A stretch of DNA of 64,000 bases from assembly GCA_964412195.1 (NCBI GenBank), contig CAYPNP010000007.1:124001-188000 (forward strand), in the 5' to 3' direction. The notes beneath the pieces were generated by a model, which was given only the letters and a program-made list of their open reading frames with translations, ran no database searches and was not told the DNA's origin. Shown piece after piece: positions 53,744 through 61,929 of the stretch. Numbering within the stretch: position 1 is the first letter of the stretch; every line of letters begins with the position of its first letter. Origin of the DNA: CAYPNP01 sp964412195. GTDB taxonomy: Bacteria > Acidobacteriota > JAAYUB01. A program made the translations under genes and the position numbers.

Positions 53744-53768
53744 GGTTGAAAGACTGAAGGAGGGCCCT

Positions 53769-54755
53769 CTAACTCAACCCATGGGAGGTGTCTTCGTCCG
53801 CTCCGGCCGGGGTGACCAGCACGAAGGGATTCTTCTCGTCGCCGGTATAGAGCACGGTCCGGTTGCGCCCGTTCTGCTTGGCCTTGTACATGGCCTCGTC
53901 GCTGCGGGTGATGATGTCCTCAGGGGTTTTTAGCTCCGGCGTCTTTTCGGCGATGCCGATGCTCACCGTCACCTGGATCGGCCGCCCGTCCTTGCTCTGA
54001 AACGAATGGGACTCCACCAGCTTCCGCAGCTTCTCGGCCACGTAGATCGCCTGCATGGCAGTTGTGTCGTGGAGCAGGATGATGAACTCCTCACCCCCAT
54101 AGCGGCAGGCGATGTCCGTGGCCCTGAGGTTGGACAGCAGCAGGCGCCCGAATTCCGACAGGACCTCGCTGCCGGTGAGGTGGTCGAACGTGTCGTTGAC
54201 CAGCTTGAAGTGGTCCAGATCGATGAAGAGGAGGGTGACGGGCGGCAACCCGTGGCGGGCCTTGAACAGGACCGCCAACCGGCTCATGAGGAATTTGCGG
54301 TTGTACAGGCTCGTCAGGTCGTCGAAAGTGATCAGCTGGTAGACCCGCTCGTGGAACTCGCTCTCGTCGGTGCCCGTGATCTCGTACTTCATCACCGTGT
54401 TGCCGATGCGGACCTTGTCGCCGTTGGCCAGGCGGCGCTTTTGGATCCGGTCGCCGTTGACGAAGGTGCCGTTGGCGCTCTGCAGGTCGATCACGATGAC
54501 CTGGCTTCCTGCCGTCTCCAGCAGGCAGTGCTTGCGACTGACCGTCTTGTCGTTGAGGCGGATGCTCGCGGCGGTGCCACGCCCGATGGACATGGCCTGC
54601 TCGGAAAGCTTGAAGATGCGGCCGCTGTCATCGCCGTCCAGCACGACCAGCGAGGGCACCTTCTCGGTCAGGCGCAGCTTCGCGTCCAGTTCCTCGGAAC
54701 GGATGATTTGCGTGGTTTCGTCCAGCGGACCGGTGGAATCCTTCGGCTTGGTCAT
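53769..54755 (-). CDS. FHA-GGDEF diguanylate cyclase
   Basis: A 328-residue cytoplasmic protein with an N-terminal FHA domain (about 50-125: SIGRGTAASIRLNDKTVSRKH, DLQSANGTFVNGDR), which reads phosphothreonine, and a C-terminal GGDEF domain with DDLTSLYNRKFL, DLDHFKLVNDTFDH and the active-site loop RYGGEEF. The inhibitory I-site RxxD (RATD) lies five residues ahead of GGEEF, so product inhibition by c-di-GMP is expected. It would turn Ser/Thr kinase signals into c-di-GMP. The last residues contain no membrane segment. It is divergent from the radical SAM gene 318 bp away. Confidence 0.93.
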   Translation of the reverse strand: MTKPKDSTGPLDETTQIIRSEELDAKLRLTEKVPSLVVLDGDDSGRIFKLSEQAMSIGRGTAASIRLNDKTVSRKHCLLETAGSQVIVIDLQSANGTFVNGDRIQKRRLANGDKVRIGNTVMKYEITGTDESEFHERVYQLITFDDLTSLYNRKFLMSRLAVLFKARHGLPPVTLLFIDLDHFKLVNDTFDHLTGSEVLSEFGRLLLSNLRATDIACRYGGEEFIILLHDTTAMQAIYVAEKLRKLVESHSFQSKDGRPIQVTVSIGIAEKTPELKTPEDIITRSDEAMYKAKQNGRNRTVLYTGDEKNPFVLVTPAGADEDTSHGLS

Positions 54756-55073
54756 CTCATGGCAGCTTTGTCAAAATTGGGGGCATTATAGCGGAAGTCG
54801 CCGCCGGGCAAAAGGGAATTTGTCGGCCTCCCGGAGGCGGGGGAAAACCGCCCGCGACGCGCCTCCGATCTCCGGCGCGCCGATCCTGCCGGCCGGACAG
54901 CCCCCGCAGGAACGTCGCCTGCGGGAACAGTTGAAAAAGAAAATTGCAACTGTACCATCATTGGGAACAGTTTTCCTTTGACTCGCCCCCTCCGGGTGAT
55001 TACAATCCCCCCCTTGCGGGCGCCGTAGCCCGCAGCAACTTATTCGATCAATGATACGCAAGGAGAAGATATC
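54756..55073. promoter_or_regulatory. Divergent control region between ggdef and the Tes-like gene
   Basis: This gene-free stretch has, from left to right, a GC hairpin with 8-bp stem (CCCGCAGG, 54903-54925), an inverted repeat ACAGTTG (54927-54933 with 54947-54953), two direct copies of GGGAACAGTT (54923-54932 and 54963-54972), a near-consensus + strand promoter TTGACT-17-TACAAT (54978-55006), and a leader hairpin GCGGGC (55016-55033). The paired GGGAACAGTT sites next to the -35 look like regulator sites. Confidence 0.7.
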
Positions 55074-56690
55074 ATGGCCAAATCCGTCGCGGTGACTGAA
55101 AACCGGAAGAAAGGGGAAGCCGGAACGACCCTGCTGGGTTCCCCCATCGATCCGCTGCCCCTGGAACTCCCCTACGAGACCACGTCGCTTTGCCCCGAGT
55201 GCAGCCAGAAGATCAATGCCCGGCTATACGAGGAAGACGGCAAGGTGTTCATGGAGAAAACCTGCCCCGAGCACGGTGATTGCAAAGACCTGATTTTCTC
55301 CGACGCGGCGATGTACAAGCGCGCCCTCGAGTGGCACTACGACATCGGCCGTGGCATCTCCAACCCGGCCCGGACGGACGCGACCCAGTGCCCCGACGAC
55401 TGCGGCATGTGCAACCTGCACGTCAGCCACACGGTGCTGGCCAACCTCGACCTGACCAACCGCTGCAACCTGTCCTGCCCGGTCTGCTTCGCCAACGCCA
55501 ACGTTCAGGATTACATCTATGAGCCCTCCTTTGAGCAGGTCAAGGCGATGCTCCAGACCCTGCGGGACGAGCGGCCGGTCCACGGCCGGGTGGTCCAGTT
55601 CGCCGGCGGCGAGCCGACCCTCCACCCCGACTGGTTCCGCATCCTGACCCTGGCCAACGAGATGGAGTTCGCCCACGTCCAGTGCGCCACCAACGGCATC
55701 AAGTTCGCCGATCTGGATTTCGCCCTGAAGTCCAAGGAGGCCGGCCTGCACACCCTCTACCTCCAGTTCGACGGGACCGACCCGGCCCTCTACAAGCAGA
55801 TCCGCGGCTCCGAGAAACTGCTGGAGATCAAGTACAAGGCCGTCGAGAACGTCCGCAAGGCCGGCATGAAGATCGTCTACGTGCCCACCATCGTCGGCGG
55901 CGTGAACGACGACCAGGTGGACAAGATCGTCCAGTTCGCCCTGGACAACATCGACGTCAGCTCCGGCATCAGCTTCCAGCCGGTGGCCCTGACCGGCCGG
56001 ATCGACGACTCCGAGCGCGCCAAGCTGCGCTTCACCCTGTCCGACCTGGCCCACCGGGTCAACGCCATGGGCCACTCCGACGAGTACGACTGGTTCCCGC
56101 TTTCCTGCACCTCGCCCATCTCCCAGCTGGTGTCGGCCATGCGCGGCGACCCGACCTGCCACATCACCTGCCACCCCGCCTGCGGCATCGGCACCTACTT
56201 CTTCGTCGACCAGAACAAGAAGCCCACGCCCATCACCAAGTTCGTCAACATCAAGGGGCTGCTGGACGACATGCAGAAGCAGGCCGCCGGCATGCAGGGC
56301 TCCTTCTTCAAGGGCATGCACAAGATCCTGACCGGCGCCACCACCCTGAGCAGCCTGAAGAAGCACTTCAAGGCCGACAAGGCGCCCGAGGGCCTCTCCT
56401 TCACCCGCTTCCTGCAGACCCTCGAGGGCATGCTGGACAAGAAGGCCGGCCGCGGCGAGATGGACGGCACTTACACTTACAAAACCCTGCTGGTGGCCGG
56501 CATGCACTTCATGGACGCCTACAACTACGACGTGGAGCGGGTGAAGCGGTGCGTCATCCACTACACCGCCCCCGACGGCCGGCTCTACCCGTTCTGCGCC
56601 TACAACTCCGGGCTCGTGTTCCGGGACAAGATCGAGAAACAGTTCTCCGTCCCGAAGAGCGAGTTCTTCAAGCAGAAGCAGTGCCAGTAG
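55074..56690 (+). CDS. Tes/Mss-like radical SAM enzyme (tetraether or membrane-spanning lipid synthase family)
   Basis: A 538-residue radical SAM protein whose layout matches the archaeal tetraether lipid synthase (Tes, MJ0619) and its bacterial relatives (Mss): a Cys-rich N-terminal region (SLCPECSQKINA, CPEHGDCKD, QCPDDCGMCNLH), the cluster motif CNLSCPVCF (Cys131, Cys135, Cys138), QFAGGEPTLHPDW, and a Cys/His-rich second half (PTCHITCHPACGIGTYF, LYPFCAYNSG). Tes-type enzymes couple lipid chains by C-C bond formation. AGGAGA precedes the ATG. It has its own strong promoter and terminator, and no lipid gene is adjacent. Assignment to the family is good; the lipid role is inference. Confidence 0.82.
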   Translation: MAKSVAVTENRKKGEAGTTLLGSPIDPLPLELPYETTSLCPECSQKINARLYEEDGKVFMEKTCPEHGDCKDLIFSDAAMYKRALEWHYDIGRGISNPARTDATQCPDDCGMCNLHVSHTVLANLDLTNRCNLSCPVCFANANVQDYIYEPSFEQVKAMLQTLRDERPVHGRVVQFAGGEPTLHPDWFRILTLANEMEFAHVQCATNGIKFADLDFALKSKEAGLHTLYLQFDGTDPALYKQIRGSEKLLEIKYKAVENVRKAGMKIVYVPTIVGGVNDDQVDKIVQFALDNIDVSSGISFQPVALTGRIDDSERAKLRFTLSDLAHRVNAMGHSDEYDWFPLSCTSPISQLVSAMRGDPTCHITCHPACGIGTYFFVDQNKKPTPITKFVNIKGLLDDMQKQAAGMQGSFFKGMHKILTGATTLSSLKKHFKADKAPEGLSFTRFLQTLEGMLDKKAGRGEMDGTYTYKTLLVAGMHFMDAYNYDVERVKRCVIHYTAPDGRLYPFCAYNSGLVFRDKIEKQFSVPKSEFFKQKQCQ

Positions 56691-56737
56691 GATTGACTCC
56701 GCCGGACCGCTGGCAAAACCGGAATTCCCCGTAAACC

Positions 56738-56767
56738 AACCGGATCCCCCGCGGGATCCGGTTTTTC
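56738..56767 (+). terminator. Rho-independent terminator after the Tes-like gene
   Basis: A perfect 11-bp stem (AACCGGATCCC with its complement at 56753-56763), a 4-nt loop and a TTTTTC tail. Very strong intrinsic terminator. Confidence 0.95.
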
Positions 56768-56873
56768 TTTCCGGTGCACCGGTGCCGGCGCGCCCATCCC
56801 TCCGCCGGCAGGCCCCCACTCTCCGACGTTGGGAAAACCGGCGCCCGGGCTTCCCGTGAGTCCCGAATAGCCG

Positions 56874-56902
56874 TTGACATCGGGTTTCCCATCTTCTACC
56901 AT
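56874..56902 (+). promoter_or_regulatory. Promoter of the DUF3300-DUF2950 operon
   Basis: Consensus TTGACA (56874-56879), 17 bp, TACCAT (56897-56902), about 110 bp before the start codon of the DUF3300 gene. Confidence 0.7.
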
Positions 56903-57013
56903 TCGCTCTATCAGGGAAAGCAAACACCATCGAGCATTCCCTCTTTCCTTGAGTTCTGCTGATTCTTCCCTGGCTGTATCCACAAACTCCGCAGGAAAGG
57001 AGTCGACACCCCC

Positions 57014-58318
57014 ATGCGATCCCCAACCAATGTTTCAGAGAGTCCCGGAGGGATCCGGCGCGCCGCGTTGACGGCGGCCTGCGCGCTCCTGATCCTGGCC
57101 GGCGGCGGCTCAGTCTGCGCCCAGGGGAGCGACGCCTCGGTCGCGACCGCGGTCGAAGCCTCGAAAATCCCCTCCGACCAGCTGGACTCGCTGGTGGCTC
57201 CCATCGCCCTGTACCCGGACGAGATCTTGGCCCAGGTGCTGGTGGCTTCCACCTACCCGCTGGAAATCGTGCAGCTCCAGCAATGGCTGGAAAAAAACCC
57301 AACACTGAAGGACAAGGCGCTCACCGACGCCGTCATGAAGCAGCCGTGGGATGCGAGCATTCAGGCCATGGCGGCGCTGCCGGACACGGTCAAGCTGCTG
57401 GCGGACGACATCCAGTGGACCACCGACCTCGGCAACGCGTTCCTGGCCCAGCAGGCGGACGTCATGGACGCCGTCCAACGCATGCGCAAGAAGGCCCAGG
57501 ACAAGGGTGCGCTGAAAACCAATGAACAGATGAAGGTGGAAAACAAGGTCGTCGAAGAGAAGACGGTGATTGTGGTGCAGTCGGCCAGCCCGGAAGTGGT
57601 GTACGTGCCTTCCTACAATCCGGTCGTCGTATACGGGCCGCCGGTGTACCCCTACCCGCCGATCTATTACCCGCCCCCTCCGCCATACGGCTACGCCGCC
57701 ACCGCCGCAATATCGTTCGGCATCGGCGTCGCGGTCGGGGCGTGCTGGGGCCATTACGGCTGGGGTTGCGGCTGGGGCGGCAACGACATCGACATTAACA
57801 TCAACAACAACTTCAACCGCAACACCAACATCAACAACATCAGCGGCAACCGCGTCGGCAACACCACCGGCAGCGGCAACAAGTGGCAGCATAATCCAGA
57901 ACACCGGGGAGGCGCGCCTTACTCGAACAAGGCGACAGCCAACAAGTACGGCGGCACGGCGCGCGGGGATTCCCTCTCCAGCCGCCAGGCCAGCGCCCGG
58001 CAGCAGGTCAGCCGTCAGGGCGGCAACATGCCCAGCGCCAGCAACCGGGCGGGGGGCGGCGCCGGGGGCCGCGACTTTTCGTCCGGCAGCCGCGGCGGCA
58101 GCCCCAGCGTGAGCAACCGCTCCAGCGGCAGCCGGGACAGCATCGGCGGCCGCGACGTGTCCCGCAGCAGCGGTTCCCGGGGTTCCAGCGGTTTCGGGTC
58201 TTCCAGCGGTTATAGCGGCAGCAAAGCCCGCTCCAGCAGCTCCCGCGGCGCCGCCAGCATGAGTTCGCGCGGGAGCGGCGGCATGCGCGGTGGCGGCGGC
58301 GGCAGGGGGCGGAGGTGA
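57014..58318 (+). CDS. DUF3300 secreted protein
   Basis: A 434-residue exported protein with signal peptide (LTAACALLILAGGGSVCA). The DUF3300 domain is clear: SDQLDSLVAPIALYPDEILAQVL, PLEIVQLQQWL, WDASIQAMAALPDTVKLLAD and VVYVPSYNPVVVYG. A Pro/Tyr-rich stretch, an Asn-rich patch and then a 150-residue Ser/Gly/Arg-rich disordered tail follow. Such proteins are thought to be periplasmic or surface-associated; their function is unknown. The ATG at 57014 is preceded at some distance by GGAAAGGAG. Its stop is followed six bases later by the DUF2950 gene, a pairing I know from Acidobacteriota and Proteobacteria. Confidence 0.88.
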   Translation: MRSPTNVSESPGGIRRAALTAACALLILAGGGSVCAQGSDASVATAVEASKIPSDQLDSLVAPIALYPDEILAQVLVASTYPLEIVQLQQWLEKNPTLKDKALTDAVMKQPWDASIQAMAALPDTVKLLADDIQWTTDLGNAFLAQQADVMDAVQRMRKKAQDKGALKTNEQMKVENKVVEEKTVIVVQSASPEVVYVPSYNPVVVYGPPVYPYPPIYYPPPPPYGYAATAAISFGIGVAVGACWGHYGWGCGWGGNDIDININNNFNRNTNINNISGNRVGNTTGSGNKWQHNPEHRGGAPYSNKATANKYGGTARGDSLSSRQASARQQVSRQGGNMPSASNRAGGGAGGRDFSSGSRGGSPSVSNRSSGSRDSIGGRDVSRSSGSRGSSGFGSSSGYSGSKARSSSSRGAASMSSRGSGGMRGGGGGRGRR

Positions 58319-58323
58319 TCATC

Positions 58324-59322
58324 ATGGATAAGAGAATGCTCATGCAGCCCGTTTCCCCCAAATCAGCCCGTTCCCGTGTGCGCTTGGGTGCTCTGGAAAT
58401 TGCCCTGGCTTGCTTGATGGTCCTGGCGCTGGGGGCCCCGCAACCGGCGGCCGCCAATTCCCCGGCGGCTCCGGTGGCGGCCCAGAAGATCTTCAAGACG
58501 GCCAAGGAGGCGGCGGGCGCCTTGATCCAAGCGGCGGAACAAGGCGACATCCCCGCCCTGATCGGTCTTTTCGGCGAGGAGAACAAGGATCTCGTTGTCA
58601 CCGAGGACGAGGTGCAGGCCAAGAACGCCATCGCCGCTTTCGCCGCCAGGGCGAAGGAAAAGAACGTGCTCGAGCCGGATCCCAAGAACAAGAACCGCGT
58701 CTTCCTCTCGGTCGGGAACGAGGACTGGCCCATGCCGATCCCCATCATCAAGGAAAAGGGCCAATGGCGGTTCGACGTGAGCGCCGGCCGGCAGGAGATC
58801 CTCTACCGCCGCATCGGCGAGAACGAGCTGGACGCCATCCAGATCTGCCGCGGCTATGTCGATGCGCAGCACGAGTATGCCCTGCAGAAGCGTGAGGGCT
58901 TCGAGGTGAACCAGTACGCCCAGCGCGTCATCAGCACGCCCGGCAAGCAGGACGGCCTGGCGTGGAAAAATCCCGACGGGTCCTGGGGCGGCCCCGTCGG
59001 AGAAGGCATAGCCCAGGCGATCGAAGAGGGCTACACCGACAAGCGGCAGCCCTATCACGGGTACTACTATAAGATCCTGAAGGGCCAGGGGCCCGCGGCG
59101 CCGCTGGGTGAGATGGACTTCGTCATCAAGGGCGTGATGATCGGCGGTTTCGCGCTGGTGGCGGCGCCGGCGGAGTACGCCGTCACCGGCGTGAAGACGT
59201 TCATCGTCAGCCACGATGGCGTGGTCTACGAGAAGGATTTCGGCCCGGACACGCTGAAAGCTTTCCAGGAGATGGAACGGTTCAATCCGGACAAAACCTG
59301 GCACCCGGTGCTCATCGACTAA
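58324..59322 (+). CDS. DUF2950 secreted protein
   Basis: A 332-residue exported protein (signal-peptide core ALEIALACLMVLALG). It has the usual DUF2950 segments: AAGALIQAAEQGDIPALIGLFG, WPMPIPIIKEKGQWRFD, GRQEILYRRIGENELDAI, YHGYYYKIL and the late VSHDGVVYEKDFGPDT. Function unknown; the conserved partnership with DUF3300 suggests a joint envelope role. The start at 58324 has GGAGGTGATC upstream, which overlaps the end of the DUF3300 gene, so it is translationally linked. A strong terminator follows. Confidence 0.9.
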   Translation: MDKRMLMQPVSPKSARSRVRLGALEIALACLMVLALGAPQPAAANSPAAPVAAQKIFKTAKEAAGALIQAAEQGDIPALIGLFGEENKDLVVTEDEVQAKNAIAAFAARAKEKNVLEPDPKNKNRVFLSVGNEDWPMPIPIIKEKGQWRFDVSAGRQEILYRRIGENELDAIQICRGYVDAQHEYALQKREGFEVNQYAQRVISTPGKQDGLAWKNPDGSWGGPVGEGIAQAIEEGYTDKRQPYHGYYYKILKGQGPAAPLGEMDFVIKGVMIGGFALVAAPAEYAVTGVKTFIVSHDGVVYEKDFGPDTLKAFQEMERFNPDKTWHPVLID

Positions 59323-59345
59323 GGCGGCCCTTTCCCTGTTCGCTG

Positions 59346-59373
59346 GCGGGCTCCCGGTCGGGAGCCCGCTTTT
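59346..59373 (+). terminator. Rho-independent terminator after DUF2950
   Basis: A perfect 10-bp stem (GCGGGCTCCC with complement), 4-nt loop GGTC, then TTTTGTTT. Confidence 0.95.
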
Positions 59374-59423
59374 GTTTCCCGGGCGGAACGAGGATTCCGC
59401 TGATTTTTCCACCAGCCCGCATC

Positions 59424-59432
59424 TGCTATAAT
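59424..59432 (+). promoter_or_regulatory. Extended -10 promoter of tatA/B-tatC
   Basis: TGCTATAAT (59424-59432) is a consensus extended -10; no good -35 is present at the expected distance. It lies 36 bp before the ATG. Confidence 0.6.
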
Positions 59433-59468
59433 GGCGGACGGCATTCGGATCTGTTCAGGAGCGCGGTC

Positions 59469-59900
59469 ATGAGCCTCGGGTTGCCGGAAATCCTGCTCAT
59501 CTTCGTCCTGGCGCTGCTGCTGTTCGGGCCGCGCAAGCTGCCCGAGATCGGGCGCACGCTGGGCCGGGCGATGAACGAGTTCCGGCGGGCCGCCGACGAG
59601 TTGAAGACCTCCCTGGAGCGCGAGGTCAACCTCGACATCTCCAAAGATCTGAGCGACTTGAAGAAGGACCTCCGCGACGCCCAGTCCTCCGTGGGTGGCA
59701 TCCGGGACGCCGTCGACCCGTTCCACGATCTGAAGTCCTCCGTGAAGGACCTGGCCGCCAGCCTCGATCCGCGGCGCAGCCCGGCCGCGCCGGCCGCCGC
59801 GGCGACCGAGCCCGCGCCCCCGCCCCCCGCGCCCGAACCCCCGGCGGCCGGAGCCGAGGCATCCCCGCCGGCGGACTCCGGTCCGGAACTGAAAGGCTGA
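59469..59900 (+). CDS. Sec-independent translocase subunit TatA/TatB
   Basis: A 143-residue protein with a single N-terminal membrane helix (LPEILLIFVLALLLFGPRKLPEIGRTLG), in which the FGP hinge is diagnostic, an amphipathic helix (AMNEFRRAADELKTSL), a helical stretch and an Ala/Pro-rich tail. The length and the Glu in the membrane part (PEILLI) fit TatB as well as TatA; the longer helical region suggests TatB. It forms the channel or receptor for folded, twin-arginine substrates together with TatC, which begins two bases after its stop. No second TatA is in the window. Confidence 0.9.
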   Translation: MSLGLPEILLIFVLALLLFGPRKLPEIGRTLGRAMNEFRRAADELKTSLEREVNLDISKDLSDLKKDLRDAQSSVGGIRDAVDPFHDLKSSVKDLAASLDPRRSPAAPAAAATEPAPPPPAPEPPAAGAEASPPADSGPELKG

Positions 59901-59902
59901 CC

Positions 59903-60697
59903 ATGCGCCCCCGCCCCGGACCCGACCCCGCCAGTGCCGACGCCGCCGACGCCTCCTTCAAGCCCATGACCCTGCTGGAGCACCTGGAGGAGCTGCGCCG
60001 GCGGCTGTTCCATTGCGCCCTGGCCGTGGCCCTGGCCTTCTGCTTCACCTACTACTTCCACGCTGAGATCTTCCAGTGGCTGTCCGCGCCCCTCGTCCAG
60101 TACCTGCCGGAGGGCGGGCGCCTGGTTTTCCTCAAGCTCCAGGAGCCGTTCACCCTCTACCTCAAGGTGGCCGCCGTGGCCGCCATCTTCTTCAGCGCCC
60201 CCTACCTGCTCTACCAGGTCTGGCTCTTCATCGCCCCCGGCCTTTACCGGCACGAGAAGCTGTACGCCCTGCCGTTCATCCTGTTCGCCTCGGTGCTCTT
60301 CCTCAGCGGCTGCGCGTTCGCTTACTACATCGCCTTCCCGTCCGCCTGCGCCTTCTTCATCGACCTGGGCAAACCCTTCACCCCCAACATCGACATCGAC
60401 TTCTTCTTCGACCTGTCGCTCTTCATCATCCTCGGGATGGGGGCGGTCTTCCAGCTGCCCATCGTGATCGCGTTCATGTCCATGATGGGCATGGTTACGC
60501 CGAAGTTCCTGATCCAGAAATTCCGCCATGCCATCGTGATCATCTTCATCGTGGCGGCGGTCGTCTCGCCCACCACCGACGCCATCAACCTGTGCATCTT
60601 CGCCGGGCCGATGATCGTGCTCTACATCCTCAGCATCGGCGTGAGCTGGATCTTCGCCGCCCGCCGCAAGCGGCGCGCGCGGGAAGCCGCCGCGTAG
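59903..60697 (+). CDS. tatC: Sec-independent translocase TatC
   Basis: A 264-residue polytopic membrane protein with the six-helix TatC pattern: FKPMTLLEHLEELRRRLF, YLPEGGRLVFLKLQEPFTLYLKV, FFSAPYLLYQVWLFIAPGLYRHEK, GMGAVFQLPIV, and AAVVSPTTDAINLCIF. These include the conserved substrate-binding Glu in FLKLQEPF and the periplasmic loop. It is the receptor for twin-arginine signal peptides. The gene follows tatA/B with two bases between. The N-terminus is longer than usual by a short Pro/Asp/Ala-rich piece. Confidence 0.96.
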   Translation: MRPRPGPDPASADAADASFKPMTLLEHLEELRRRLFHCALAVALAFCFTYYFHAEIFQWLSAPLVQYLPEGGRLVFLKLQEPFTLYLKVAAVAAIFFSAPYLLYQVWLFIAPGLYRHEKLYALPFILFASVLFLSGCAFAYYIAFPSACAFFIDLGKPFTPNIDIDFFFDLSLFIILGMGAVFQLPIVIAFMSMMGMVTPKFLIQKFRHAIVIIFIVAAVVSPTTDAINLCIFAGPMIVLYILSIGVSWIFAARRKRRAREAAA

Positions 60698-60749
60698 CCG
60701 CTCCGGATGAATCCCCGATCCCCCAGAATCGTTGAGGCGCCTTTCCGGC

Positions 60750-60777
60750 GGTCACCCGTCATCGGTCCCCGGTCCCT
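60750..60777 (+). repeat. GGTCNCC heptads (reverse TGACCG word)
   Basis: Four contiguous 7-bp units (GGTCACC, CGTCATC, GGTCCCC, GGTCCCT) between tatC and the HAD gene, i.e. the inverse of the heptads at 5757 and 33210. The ATG of the next gene is 16 bases downstream. Confidence 0.55.
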
Positions 60778-60792
60778 GCACGGAGTCTGCCC

Positions 60793-61677
60793 ATGACGCC
60801 CTCCGCCATCCGCCTTGTCGCAATGGACCTGGACGGCACGCTGCTGGACCGCCAGTACCGCATATCGCCGGCCAACCTCGCCGCCGTGCAGGACCTGCGG
60901 GCGGCGGACGTTGCGGTCGTGCCGGCCACCGGGCGCCGCTTCGGCGCGGGGGCCGGCTACGGCCAGTCCCTGGGCCTGCGCGGCCCGATGATCTTCCAGA
61001 ACGGGGCCCTGGCGAAGAACCTCGGCGACCGCGTGCCGCTCTTCTGGGAGGCCATGTCGCCCGCCCTGGTCCGCCACGTCGTCTCCGTGGGGCGCCGCTT
61101 CGGCATCCTGCCGCTGTTGATCGGCGACCCGTTCGGCGCCGGCGTCATCCTGATCGAAGAAGCGCCCCACCAGTACAGCCGCCTGGGCCGCTACCTCGAG
61201 TCCAGCTGGACGGACGTCCGGATGGTGGGCGACCTGGGCGCGGTCCGGCGGGGCGACATCCTGCAGGTCTCGTTCTGCGGCGGCATCCAGCCGCTGCGGA
61301 AGCTGGCGGCGATCCTGCGGCGGGAAACCGGCGCGGACGCGAGCATCACCTGCACCGAGTACCCGGACCGGGACCTGTCCCTGCTGGACCTGATGCACGC
61401 GGGGGTGGGCAAGGGCGCCGCCTTGGCGCGGCTCGCCCGCTTGCTGGGCGTCGCCCTGGAAGAGGCGGCCGCCTTCGGCGACAACTTCAACGACCGCGAC
61501 ATGCTCGCCTCCGTCGGCCTGCCGCTGGTCATGGGCAACGCCGACGAGAGCCTGCGGGCGGAGTTCCCCCGGGTTGTGCCCGCCTGCGACGCCAGCGGCG
61601 TGGCCTGGGGCATCTGGACGCACATTCTTCCCCGTCCCGACCGTCTGCGGGAATGGAACCTGAACGTCGAACATTGA
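60793..61677 (+). CDS. Cof-type HAD-family phosphatase
   Basis: A 294-residue HAD-superfamily hydrolase with motif I MDLDGTLLDR (nucleophile Asp), motif II ATGRR, motif III lysine in VGKGAAL and motif IV GDNFNDRDML. The cap is of type C2b (Cof/YidA). Such enzymes dephosphorylate sugar phosphates or flavin precursors. I see no strong ribosome site. The stop codon and the last four residues (NVEH) are encoded by the left arm of heptad element 2, so the natural C-terminus has been replaced or trimmed by that element. Confidence 0.85.
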   Translation: MTPSAIRLVAMDLDGTLLDRQYRISPANLAAVQDLRAADVAVVPATGRRFGAGAGYGQSLGLRGPMIFQNGALAKNLGDRVPLFWEAMSPALVRHVVSVGRRFGILPLLIGDPFGAGVILIEEAPHQYSRLGRYLESSWTDVRMVGDLGAVRRGDILQVSFCGGIQPLRKLAAILRRETGADASITCTEYPDRDLSLLDLMHAGVGKGAALARLARLLGVALEEAAAFGDNFNDRDMLASVGLPLVMGNADESLRAEFPRVVPACDASGVAWGIWTHILPRPDRLREWNLNVEH

Positions 61678-61858
61678 ACATCGAACATCCAACATCGAAG
61701 TCGAACCGGCCGCTCTATCGGTATCGGTATCGCTATCGGGATCGGTCATCGAGGTCACTCCGCCAGTCGATGACCGATTGCGATATCGATTCCGATACCG
61801 CTGTCAGCGGGGGATTGCGTTCGGAGTTCGATGTTCAATGTTCGATGTTCGATGTTCC
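61661..61858. repeat. GAACATC-heptad inverted-pair element 2, with nested hairpin
   Basis: Left arm of five heptads at 61661-61700 (it includes the stop codon of the HAD gene), right arm of five inverted heptads at 61824-61858. Inside, bases 61719-61751 and 61768-61800 form a second 33-nt inverted pair made of CGATAC/CGATAA hexad words (29 Watson-Crick pairs, one wobble, three mismatches, 16-nt loop). Two word families are thus nested ahead of mutL. Confidence 0.9.
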
Positions 61859-61929
61859 CGATTTTGTTTTGTGTTCCGCGCTTCTTTGTGATGAAATCTC
61901 CAGGAGTGACGGCCTGCGAGGGTGCTGAA

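Larger units (their letters stand above)
56691..57013. other. Gene-free stretch between the Tes-like gene and the DUF3300 gene
   Basis: It contains the terminator (56738-56767) and the promoter (56874-56902) listed separately. The remainder has no further gene, repeat or conserved signal that I can see; short open frames here have no ribosome sites. Confidence 0.6.
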
